NCBI GenBank assembly: GCA_029962745.1 | Contig: CM057162.1 | Coordinates: 4,711,559-4,775,558 of the forward strand | Direction of reading: 5' to 3' | From: Echinometra lucunter | Lineage: Eukaryota > Echinodermata > Echinoidea > Camarodonta > Echinometridae | Length of the DNA: 64,000 bases | In this document: piece after piece, positions 38,214 through 50,038 of the stretch | Layout of the letters: every line of letters begins with the position of its first letter | Position numbering within the stretch: the stretch's first letter is position 1 | Translations under genes and position numbers: made by a program | Notes under the pieces: generated by a model | Told to the model about the DNA's origin: nothing | The model's database searches: none | What the model saw: the letters and a program-made list of their open reading frames with translations, nothing else

Positions 38214-41200
38214 AAGCCCGCCGCACACTATACGATCCCACTGCGACCCGATTTTCGAACAAATGGTATTTAGCATTAAATGTAAAAGTTTAAATAGGTA
38301 AAATTATCTTACATGAAGTTCAGAATAATGACAGGAATACTAAAATCGAAATTTTGGTTAACTGCAAGCCTTGTGGTCGGAGTAAAGGCCAAATCGGCTT
38401 CAAATCGTAGCCGATCGCAAGATTGCTATATGACATTCCTGGGTCATTCTCAGGAAAACGTCACAATTCATGGAAACAGCGTCCCAACCTATCTCGGCCT
38501 ATAACTTCACACTCATAAATGATTTTTATGACATTTTATCAAGACAATTACATGAATAGATTAGTAGCACATCGCACTTGTGCTCGGCTGCCAGCGATGC
38601 TTTGACTTGAATACAAAAGCCTTCCCTTTTCGCCCTTTGTTAGAATTGACGCTGTCCCCGGTCATTTTCAGATATCACTTTCTTTCTCTTTAGTAAGGGG
38701 CCTGCCTTTCTTTCTTACATTAATGGCTGGTGGGGACGGCTAGGCGTGCTCTCTCACATATTTCGCTTATACCTGTATTGAGTCATCAAATGGTGAGTTT
38801 TGTCACTTAAAAGTTTGTCTCAAATTCATTCTAACTTCCGTAACGATTTTCGGTTAGTACAATTTCTCCTCCCGGAACTGACTGAAATTATGTGATAATG
38901 GATGTGAAAGTACTGAGATATTCATAGACAAGCATAAATGTACAACGAGACAATAGGTGTCATCCAATATGCGTAATGGAAGGTCAAGTTCTGACAATTA
39001 AATTTATGGCTAAACAGCTATAACATCCATAACGCACTCTTTGTTAATATGCACTTCATAGTTTTGCTAGGTATTCCATATCTTAATAGATGTATTGGCA
39101 CTATTCATTTAAATGATGGTTTTCAAAATCGCGATTTCTAAATAAGGACTAGGTCGGTGCACAAAGTTAAAAGACATTAACTTCCGTCACGCATTAACTT
39201 CCATAACATTTTTTCTTCGATATGCTAAAATTATGTGCTTTACTAAATCATCCCGCTCTGTTCAGGGTTACGTGAACTAAGGTACCCTCAGTTAGCAACA
39301 CCTAATGAACACAGTTGTTTATCATTGGTCATATGAATTTTATACAATTTGTATTCAACCATCACCAGCTAATGAGGGAAAATCTCCAATCAAAACAATT
39401 TCCCAAGAATTTTAGATTCTAGACGAGATTCCTAAGTCGTTTCAACTTGGTCACATTTTCTTGTATAAAAAATGAAATTGATTACATCTCATCTAAATTA
39501 GTTGATATTAAATCATATTTTATAATGCAGTTTTGTTACGGAAGTTAATATATTTGCTACTCTAGTACTTGCTTGGCCTCATAGTTCAATTTCCACCCAT
39601 AACATTGATTTTCTGTGTTACAACGGAGACAGGATTTGTATTAAGTTTGATAACTCTTTTCAGACTCTTAAACAGCTTGAAGAACTTCTTCTTTGACTTA
39701 CACTATAGCATGGAGCTGTATATGATTTGCACTTACCCTTGCTTTAGCTGACATTGTTTGCTTGCTCTCAATAAATTCTAATTTATAGTTCAAACATTAT
39801 GTGTAGAATTTTGCCGATAAAGATAAGCCCCAATATACAGTTACAAATCGTTACGCAAACAACAATTTATAAAAGATGTACAACAATTCTTAAGTGATGT
39901 AAAGTTTAACTTATTCCAAGGGCATGTTAAGGTGTCCGAACTGTCATGAAGAAACATTTTTGAGAGATTGAAAGATTTTCAGAATCACTTATGAAATGAC
40001 CCTAGTAAATTTAACTTCCGTAACGGCAAATTTCCGAAATACATTTAGTCTACTATTAATGACTCTTATACCTAAGGTGGCACAGGAATAAAGTACATTT
40101 AGCATCATAAACCAATGACCTAGACGCGGAGTTATGTAATTAGTGGGAAGGATTTGGCAATGTCACATATAAAGGATACCCCCCCCCCCCGCTTCCCTTG
40201 TTCACCACACCAATGGTCCCAGGAACATCGAGGTTCCAAAATTTTTGGTTCCAAATTTGGTTTCAAATCCCGATTTCCATAACTTTCGTTGCATAAACTG
40301 ATAAGACCAGACTATATTTTCTCAAAAGAAACAACACTCAAAATGTTTGAATTACATTCTTTTAAGGAAGTAAGAAATTTATATCAGTTATCAACTTCCA
40401 TAACGGAGCGTGCGTAATGGATTTGACACAGAAGGACGAGATAGAAATGTCCGTGTATTCTACCAGTATTTACCACGTTTTGTTTAGGGTCTGAACTTTA
40501 AGGGTCTACATGTTTTTAGTTGTCTCATTCAAACTATGAACAGAAACCCATGAATGAAAGATGAACTATGATTTCTAATATACATGTCTTTAGATAGACA
40601 ATTCTGTTACACGATTTGACTTGTGTCAAACTCAGTGCATGCAATTTGTCGAATTGTTTATCATTCTTATGAATTATGTGTGCATATCCAATATGTATTC
40701 TTAACAAAAGAACGAGCATCATTTCAAGCTTTTATATTTCAGTTAACTTCCGTAACGAAGAGTGAATACTGGAAATGTACTGCAGAATGAGATGAGAAAA
40801 ACCCATCGCTTACCAATAGTGAACATATATTATTTAGGGTCTGGAGTTAAAGATGCCCTATATTTCTTCGGTTCCATCATTCAAAATCTGAACATACTCT
40901 GTATGAAAGATTGTGCAATGTTTGATTTGTATATTTTATATATTTTTGCAAAACAGTTGCGACAGAAAAATATATATTTAACTATTTTTTCTTCAGTGAA
41001 AACGCATGTTGTTTTTATTAAATATAATTTTGATATTACCCTATTACCGCCCTTACGTGTCTATTATTACTCCATTCCCAAAGTGAAATAACTTGAGGTT
41101 TCATGTGATCGATACTCACGGTTAACTTCCGTAACATCGATTTACATGGTCTGAGTTCATCTCATCAATACTTCAAATTGACGCGACATTGACTTGCCCC

Positions 41201-41504
41201 TTTTCTGATGCTACTTTCTCGTCTATCGTACTTTCATATTATACACTTATCAACTCATTCTGTTAACCTTGTTGTTACACATTTTCCTTGCATCAACTGT
41301 GATGTGTTTCTGAGAATGACCCTCCTACGATTCGGAATTGAGTTCGCTTTTATTCTTACAGGGAGGCTCGCAATAGCCTGGAATTTCATTTTGTTTGTAT
41401 TCAAACGACTTTCATCATTAAGATTTCACATGTGTGAATGATCATTATCAAATGCTTCCAAAATCGGATCGCAGGCGGATCGTATAATGTGCGGCGGGCT
41501 TAAG
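38214..41504. mobile_element. 3.3-kb TIR element enclosing a diverged tandem array
   Basis: The left end begins TTAAAGCCCGCCGCACACTA and the reverse complement of the right end begins TTAAGCCCGCCGCACATTAT. Similarity runs about 44 bp, through CGATCC..CTGCGA.CCGATTTT. Inside, TTAACTTCCGTAACG or a close variant recurs at about 38832, 39021, 39177, 39193, 39535 (inverted), 40011, 40392, 40743 and 41122. The segments 40392-40742 and 40743-41121 are visibly homologous beyond the motif (shared TTTAGGGTCTG and TCATTCAAA). No transposase-like frame was seen, so it is probably non-autonomous. Confidence 0.75.
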
Positions 41505-41611
41505 TCAAAAGTAACTTTTTTGCAACTGAAAACGTGCTTCTTTTCCAAGTGAGTAGTTAGAATTAGTTAGTAAAAATGAAATACAAGTACATCTCATTTC
41601 AATAATGACTA

Positions 41612-42035
41612 ATGCCAAGTTTACATTTGGATTGAGATCATCGTACGGAGCTCGTATCCTGCCCGTTACACCCCTAACCGTGTGGCCTCCGTGCAGAGGC
41701 AGGCGGCGACCGTAGAATTTCCGTAGATTTACGGGCTCCGCAGCCTTTACGATTTTGTGTCGCGAGAAGTTATACAAATTTGAAAAATCGTACGCCCGTA
41801 GCCGGTAAACATATCGTATGGCATCGTACAATTTCCGCACGGGTATCGCACGGAACCCTCGCGGCTGTACGGTCTCACATCCTCTAAACGATTTCCATGG
41901 GGAGACTGCGGAGAATGCACGATTACCGTAGATAATGTAAACACAAACGCCGCAGGCCGTAGCCACCTACGAAAAATCGCGCGGAGAATAGTAGACCAAT
42001 ATCGCACGGTGCCCGGGCAAATGTAAACTAAGCAT
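41612..42035. mobile_element. GC-rich MITE with AGTTTACATTTG ends
   Basis: Left end ATGCCAAGTTTACATTTG; the reverse complement of the right end is ATGCTTAGTTTACATTTG. The 424-bp interior is rich in CGTAC and other CpG strings, unlike its surroundings. A 153-aa minus-strand frame inside has no recognisable domain. Confidence 0.7.
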
Positions 42036-42045
42036 AAATCAGAGT

Positions 42046-42148
42046 CCAAAACTTACTGTTGAGTCCCGTAATGTTTCAATAGGATACACCCATCATCGTC
42101 GAACGGTAGAATGAAAAGTAACGGGACTCAATCAACAGTAAATTTTGG
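42046..42148. repeat. Short hairpin element
   Basis: CCAAAACTTACTGTTGAGTC at the left pairs with GACTCAATCAACAGTAAATT at the right, with CCCGTAA/TTACGGG continuing inward. It directly abuts the MITE starting at 42149. Confidence 0.7.
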
Positions 42149-42393
42149 CAGGGGCGGCGCTAGGCCTACATGGGGGTTGGGCAGGGAGGCGTTCGTCCTA
42201 TTATTTTTCAAGTGAAAAGGGGGAAAATACGAGAAAAAGAAGAAAAAGAAGAGGAAGAAGAAAGAAGATGGTGGGGAAAGAGGGGCCTTGGGCTTGCAAC
42301 TATAATACCCCTATTTGTTTATTTAAAACTTCAATAAACTCACATATGGGTCATCTTGCCCCCCTCCACCAAAATACCCTCGTGCCGCCCCTG
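42149..42393 (+). mobile_element. AGGGGCGGCGC MITE, copy 2
   Basis: CAGGGGCGGCGCT to GTGCCGCCCCTG, with the same AACTCACATATGGGTCATCT block as the 11720 copy. The open frame inside is repeat-derived. Confidence 0.75.
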
Positions 42394-42609
42394 AGTTTCA
42401 AATTTTGATTTATAACTTATAGTCATTATTGAACTTAGACCGAATGAATGATAACTTTCATGATTTTACAAAATCACGACAAAACTTTTTCTTGAAAATG
42501 ATTTTTTTTTTAATAAAGAGAAAACAAATTTCATGATTTCATTCCTGATAATTAAGTTTGGAACGACCATGAGAAAGAGTAAGTCATATTCTACCAGTTT
42601 AATATAGCT

Positions 42610-43000
42610 TTAACCCATTCGTGACAGGAATTATTTAAAGCCTAATTTGATCAGCTTTTATTCTTCAAATTGGCAACACCAACATTTTTATTTTATTGCT
42701 ACAATTTCCTTATAAAACGTCATGTATCTGAAATGAATATAAATTGACAAATTATGATGAGAAGTCAAAAAGTTGCCAGTTTGCAGGAGAAAACGGTGAT
42801 TTTAAACCTTCTATCACGTTGCCAATTTAAGAATTTTAATGCTTATTTTCCTTTAAAAAAATTTCAGCACCAAAATGGGCACAGTTTGTGTAGAATTTTT
42901 TGTTCTTTCTGCTCATGTATTTGGTATGATTTTTAGGACTTTGCATCAAAAGATGTTAAGCCAAACCACAAAATGTGGACCTCTGTCATGAATGGGTTAA
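42610..43000 (+). mobile_element. TTAA-flanked MITE, family 1, copy 4
   Basis: TTAACCCATTCGTGACAG to CTGTCATGAATGGGTTAA, close in sequence to copy 1. It lies just downstream of the last recognised exon of gene A. A truncated end of the same family is at about 44540-44562. Confidence 0.85.
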
Positions 43001-43019
43001 AGACTGAAGCGATACCCAC

Positions 43020-43169
43020 TTTTCGTACTCCACATGCCTCCTCTAGGGCAAAAGTCCAGTTGTGATCGTCCGTGGAATAGGATAGGTAGAGCGAAGTCAC
43101 CCATTGATCTAAATCATCTCTACCCTGCGTAATGATACCAGTAACTTCAACAACGGCTCCAAGATCCAC
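43020..43169 (-). CDS. Gene A exon: F5/8 type C domain 2, central part
   Basis: A 150-nt phase 0-0 exon after GATGGTGCAG. It encodes [20 protein letters not shown], then [20 protein letters not shown]. It continues EKWIK of the previous exon exactly, giving W-KVDLG...TQGR. The donor is probably AAA/GTGGGT; an alternative donor lies a few bases upstream. The exon ends only 20 bases from the MITE at 42610-43000. Confidence 0.88.
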
Positions 43170-45638
43170 CTGCACCATCATTTCGACCAAAAGAAAAGAA
43201 GTAACCAAAAAGGTTTCATAAAACAACCTTCAGAAAATAGCACTGGACACGGACATACTGAAGCTTTTCAGCATGCACTCATTACAGTAAAATTGCATGA
43301 ATGAACAGAAAGCCAGAATCAAAACAATATACACTATGAACATGACGGACAAAGAAAGTGGACAAAATAAACAACCTCTCATTTTACCCTTCACAATGGT
43401 TCTGGTAGTCAAAAGAACACCCCTTCACTGCTATTATGTTTAATCAGTAGTTCCAGGTGAATATGCATGTTACACCTGTTCCACATATTTTAGATAATAG
43501 CAGTGAAGGGATGTTCTTTTGACTACCAGAACCATTGTGAAGGGTAGAATGAGGGGTTGTTTATTTTGTCCGCTTTCGTTGTCCGTCATGTTCATAGTGA
43601 TAATTTATAATGGAAGCGAGGGAACAATACTCTACGTATTACAGCCACTTGGTGTACTACCAGTGTTAGTCTAACTCCCAGATCATCCAACACCATCATG
43701 GCTAAACCCATTTTGTCCACTAAAATTTGGTCTAATTACCGTTTGGTCCACTCAGCACTTGGTCTCATCCAAGGGCCATTCTCTGGAAAGTGAAACTTTT
43801 GTTCACACACGTGACCATCTAAATTTGCCTCATTGCTCGAAAATCAGATAACATGTTATAATTGTTTTTTATTGTAACCATTTTTTTTACAAGAAAAGGG
43901 CCCCCCTTTCTTGGATAACAATAGATAATTCTCAACTATGTTTTTACAGAGTCATTTATGAAGGCTCTCTTTTTGAATGGCCATACACGTGACCGACCCA
44001 ATTTTCACCTCTAAAAGAACAAAATGTTAATTCATTTACGGAAAAATTGCTTTAAAACTATTAAGAGCAATTCCCATCATAAAGTAATGAAAAGTGGAAA
44101 CTTACTTTCCCGGGGAAATGCGAGAAAATAGGTTTGAACAAGAACAAGTAAAACCCATTTTCGTGCGAAGTCACACACGTGACCGCCCTAATTTGACCTC
44201 TGGAAAAAAAATGATGTATCTTTTAAAATGATTGCCTTTAGTCTATAGGGGGTACAACAGTTATTCAAAACACCCGAAATGAGAGACTTCTGCTACGAGA
44301 TAAATACTGACAAATTAGTTCTGAATCAGCTACTTTTTATGACTGGGGTCACACACGTGACCGAGAATGGCCCCTAACATGGTCTAATCCCATTTCGCCT
44401 ATAACCAGTTCGTCTAATAACCATTTGGTCCAATTGCAACTTAATAGCCCATTTACCATTTCGTCTCAAAATAGCCAGTCATATTAGACGAATGATTTGC
44501 GCATTGCAGGAAGAAAAGCTGCAGAAATGAGGCATCAAATAATACCTGTCACGAATGGGTTCAAAGTTCCATAACGATCAAGTACGGTCCATGACGGTCT
44601 TATAACGGTCTTATAACGGTTGTTGTAAGGTCGTTGTACGGTTTATCTCGGTTATTTTGGATCAGTCGGTCCGACCCGCTATTAAAAAGTTTGAACATGT
44701 TCAAAACTTCCTCTCCAACCGTCATTTACTACGGTATGTACTTCGGTTTATAGAACGGCTATTGTGCGGTCTAATACGGCCTTATCACGGCAGTACAACG
44801 GTCCAGAACGGTCATGAACCGACTCTAACCGTAGCTCTTTACCTTAATCCACTTCTCTGTATCGTTCGCAAGAGGAATCCAGGCATTCCGGTAGTGAATG
44901 TCTGCATTCGTGTAGTTCAGTCTTGCGTGGATTGCTGCATGATTCTCATTCAGCTCAGACGAAGCAGTGATGCGGTCATCCCGTATGCGACGATCTTCAA
45001 GACCATGGCTCGCTCCATACACGGGTGGGGTGCAACCGAGTTGAACATCCTTATTCACGGACGCTATACGATGTGAGATGGTGATAACACCAGCAATAAT
45101 AAAAATTGGAAGAGTGGTTGAAGTCCTCGGGACCGTTTCATGAAGTTTCTTGTCAGTGATTTTTACTGACAAATTTGCTCTCAGCCAATCTGATGCAAGG
45201 ATTTCAGTAACTTATAACAGTTAACAGTAAAAATCACGGACAAGACACTTTATGAAACGCTTCCCTGGGCACCATTTCATGAAGGTTGTCGATACTGACA
45301 AGTTGTTACTCACTGACAGTTACCAGTTACCATAGTAACAGTGCTTCTCAGCCAATCAAAACCAAGGATTTCACTGAAATTGTCAGTGATAACAACCTTC
45401 ATGAAACGGTGCCCTCGGGAGCGTTTCATGAAGAGTCTTGTCAGTGAATTTCACTGACAAAGTTGACAACTATATGTTTTCTAACTACAGTTTTTCTCAT
45501 AGTGATCCGTCAACCAAGCCAAAATTAATCACACAAATATGCAAACTGCAACCTTCAAAGAAAACCTAATTTTTGCTGTTATTTTTATCATCTCCAGATT
45601 GCACAAATTATAATAATCATGCATAATGATAATAAAAG

Positions 45639-45670
<32 letters not shown>

Positions 45671-48600
45671 GTGATGACGATCGTGATGACGGTGATGATA
45701 ATTTTGTTTGCAAATTTGAGTCTAATTTTGGATTTTACGAATCTGTTTTTCATACTAAGTGGGAGTCGTGGAGCAGAAGAATGATTTGGTGCCAATATGA
45801 TTAAGGTACTATAATTAATGAAGGCTTTCAGAAATCTTTGCATTGCTATCACATCAGTACATGGTCGTACGCAGGGGGGGGGGGGGCAAAGGGGCAGTTG
45901 CCCCTTCCCCGAAACTTTGAAAACTTACAATTTTTTCTGAAAAAAACAAAAATCCACCAAAAGCCTGCACCAAATCCTTCAATTTCACTTTTAAAAATGC
46001 AAAAGCGCCTTCGTTACCAGCTTAGTCGCTTTGCTCTTTCACTTTCGAGTTTCTTTGAAAATATTTATGTGTCTTGCCCCCCCCCCCCCCGGAAAAAAAA
46101 TTATCCGTACGTCCTTGCATCCACAAACGTATAGTGTAGATTGGTTTATTGGTTTATTCGCCCTTTTTCAATACAAAGTATACAAGCATAATCAAATTCA
46201 GTGCAAACTAAGACAAATCTTGCAAACATGAAAAAATATCAATCCATGACATGACAGTGACAAAATATCTTTCGAAATCACCTGAAATGATTCCATAGCT
46301 GATAAAATAATGTGTTTTAAGGTCTATACATCATTTGGGGGAAAGCAGTTTTATTGCACACTATCACAATACATCATGTTCATTGAATATTATCCCAAAG
46401 CATTAAACGAGCGGACATGCTAAAATACAGTGCTTGTGATTTTGCATGTCCAAAAAGTAAATAAATTTACAATAATGGTAATGGTAGTAATGGTAATAAA
46501 AAATGATACTTACCTATGGTATCCGTGAGCGGTCCGTACCCATAAAGTTCGAATCTAAGAGCACGATGGGTTTCAAAGGTCTTTGGATAGACCTTGAAGT
46601 ATCGTCCCACCATCGGTACTACAAACTCATGTGTGACGGGACTGTCGGAGTCATAATTCCCGGAAAATACCTGTAAAGAACACACGATTATGAAAAATAA
46701 ACAGACAAACAAACAGACGAACAAACGAACGGACGGAAGAACGAAGGATTATAGAAACAAAGAAAACCTGATACTGTTACTTTTGGCCAGGTAAAAAAAA
46801 TATATGCCAAACAATAAATAAATGATATAGACTTTTTTTACTCATAGTGTATGGGTGGTGTATCATACAAAATTAACTGACGAATTCGCATGAACATAAT
46901 TATGATGAATTTCCTTGTAGACCCAACAAATTTGATCAAAGCATTCTTTGCTCGCTTAGCGGCAGAGACGAATTTCAGTGACAATTGACGAATTTGAATG
47001 CTTGGTTTAAACTTTGGTTGACAAAAGACGAATGTGAATGACATTTTTACGAATCTGAAGTTAGGATTTGAACGTAATTACCTTCTCAGGACGAAAGTGA
47101 ATTGAAATTTGATGAAATTGAATGAAAATGAGGTGAAAAGAGGCGGGAACACCTATAATATTACCTCCACTGATCCAGTATACACATTTGTGTAATCTGT
47201 CCATTGTGCATTGTCCACACCCCACGATACACTATATGACGTCACAAAGGCATTATCGTCTGCTTTGCCCTGTGTGGTGATCGCGGTAACGAGATACTGG
47301 GACTGAAATTGGACCTGGATCCAGTTTTCCTGGTCCGACGGATTTGGAATCCAGGCAGACAGTCCACTGAGGCGGGCATGTTGGCTGCATTCGGACTCCG
47401 AGGAGCAGCTAGAAGCAGTGATGGCCGAATCTAAGATGGCACCGTCTTCGAGGCCCAGTGGATAACCGGTTACATTGCACGGCTTTCCTGGTGTTTATTA
47501 AACAAAGAAGTATACTAGTATTTCTGTATGGATCACTATTTTGTTGCGTTTCATTTCTTTATTTCAAAGATAACACACAGCCACACACTCTCACTCTCCC
47601 TCACACACACGAGCACATGAATACAACGTATATAAGTGAAACATGACCAGGTCTATAAACCTATCCAGGCAGGTTTGTAAATTATGGTAATGTACACAGA
47701 AACAAAAAACAACAAGAGTTTAGAGTATGTACAAAACGTGACTGTAGATTAATCATAAAACCATAATATAGAAGATCCGTGAAACAAGAGTAGAGAATAT
47801 AAACATACGCGAAACAAACAATTTGTAAAGTTCGGAACGTATTTCATTTCATTTCCTGGTAAGATTGAACAATAACGAGCAGTCAAAAAAGAGATGTGTT
47901 TTAAGTTTTGGTTTGAAAGTATAATGTTGTGGGTTTCCGAATTACCAACGGGAATTTAATATTAGGCTTACTGTGTTTACAAGCTATTGAAGAAGATGAA
48001 AATCTTAGAACTGCGCAGATTATTGTTTTTTGTGAAACGTGAGTAGTAATAGTTCATAAATATAACTAGGGGCTTGACCAATCTGCAGGATCCTGATGAT
48101 ATTCTTTGGAGAATTAAAGTAATTCTTAACTTTATGAACAGCTTTTTGAAACACCTCAGGTGTATTTCAGGCTGTGATCGAGCGATCATTTTTTGATGAC
48201 TTTACGAACGACTTGAATATGGCAAGCCAAATGGAATTCTCAGTCATTATAAATCGCATCAGCTAAAGGTGAAATATGAAGATGTAGATTAACATTACTT
48301 TTGTTTACGAACATTTTTATTCCAAAGTATATGTTTGTCCAAATTTAATTGAGATCATGGGAAATGCAGTCACACTTTGTCAAAACATCAGGAAAACTTT
48401 GGGCATTCCATTAATTTGGCACTTAACATGCAAGTCGTTCGTAAAGTCATGCGTAACTTTACGAATAGCTTTATGAAACACCCCCAATACTCAGAGTCCA
48501 GGGGGTGTTTGATAAATCTGTTCGTAAAATTAGAAAATGACTTTACGAATGACTTAAATATGAAGTGCCAAATGGGATTTTCAATCATGATAAATCGCAT

Positions 48601-49746
48601 CAGCTAATGGTGAAATATGCAGGCATGGATTAACCATGTTAGCGCTTCTACTGTTGACAAACATTTTTATTGTGATATGTTTTTGGCACAATTGAGATTA
48701 TGGGAGATGAAGTCATATCTTTTAAAACGTCAGGAAAAACTTTGGGTATCCCATTTGGCGCTTCATATTGAAGTCGTTCGTAAGGTCATGCGCAACTTTA
48801 CGAATAGCTTTATGAAACACCCCAGGTGCTCCTGACCAGACACGGGCATAAACAGGCTGTACTCAATATGGAATCATGTTTTAAGTGTCGAAATAGGGTC
48901 TGTCTCTTCAGACTACATACTTACGAGGGCAACAGACCACTGCTATACTTTCCTCTATCCGACCCACGCTAGTCTCATCATACCAGCAGTCCGTGATGGC
49001 GGTGGCACTACGAGGGCATATCACTCCCACAGTTTGGGCGGATGCGAATATTGGCAAGTTTGAGTCAAACCTCACTCCGCTTACAGTGGCAAACACACCT
49101 TTAAGATGTCATAATACAAAAATTTATTAAGTATTGCAGGTTGCTAAATTCTACTAAATTCAGTTAGAACGGTTTAAAATCAGGGAAACTTAAGACCTCA
49201 GTCTAAATCCATGTCTTAAAACCCGATTAGAATTAGGATTTGAGTTAGAGCAGAATTCGGGCCTATTGTATAGGGAAAAAAATTCAACTTTGTGAGATGA
49301 ATATTAGGAGTTTCCTTTTTCATTACTGTTATCATTGGTCAATTAATTTTTTAATCATCGTTATCAGTATCAATGAAACCATCACCATCACCATCACCAT
49401 TACAACCGTGATAATATGTGAGCGAAGAAATTGAATCATGGCCGGGGGGGGGGGGGTTGCCCCCCATCCCCGAAATTTTCAAGCATTACTTATTTTATTG
49501 AAAATTTAAAAAAAAATTCCACCCAAAGAATGCACCAGATCCTTCAATATCAATTTCAAAAATGCAAAAACGCCCTCGTCACCAGCTCAGTCGCTTCGCT
49601 CCCTCGCTTGCATACTTCCTCAAATATTTTAGGTATTCTTGTCCGGGAGGGGGGGGGGGGGGGACTCAATTGGTTCCGACTTGGCTGCGCCGCTGAAGCT
49701 TCCATACCTGTACCCATTTTTGATAATAATAGTAATAATGATAATG

Positions 49747-49779
<33 letters not shown>

Positions 49780-49803
49780 GTAATAATAATAATGATAATG
49801 ATA

Positions 49804-49853
<50 letters not shown>

Positions 49854-49944
49854 AATGATAATGATAAGAATGATAATGATAAGAATGATAATGATAATGA
49901 TAATAATGATAATAATGATAATAATGACAATGATAATAATGATA

Positions 49945-50038
<94 letters not shown>

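Noticed and set aside
41505..42049. Minus-strand 153-aa and 100-aa frames as the missing gene A exon
   Set aside because: They lie within a GC-rich MITE with AGTTTACATTTG inverted ends and lack F5/8C residues.
44657..45076. Plus-strand 139-aa frame
   Set aside because: Covers the ACGGTC repeat and the antisense of a gene A F5/8C exon.
48377..48835. Similar 70-76-aa frames on both strands
   Set aside because: Both come from the tandem MITE pair; the similarity is repeat homology.
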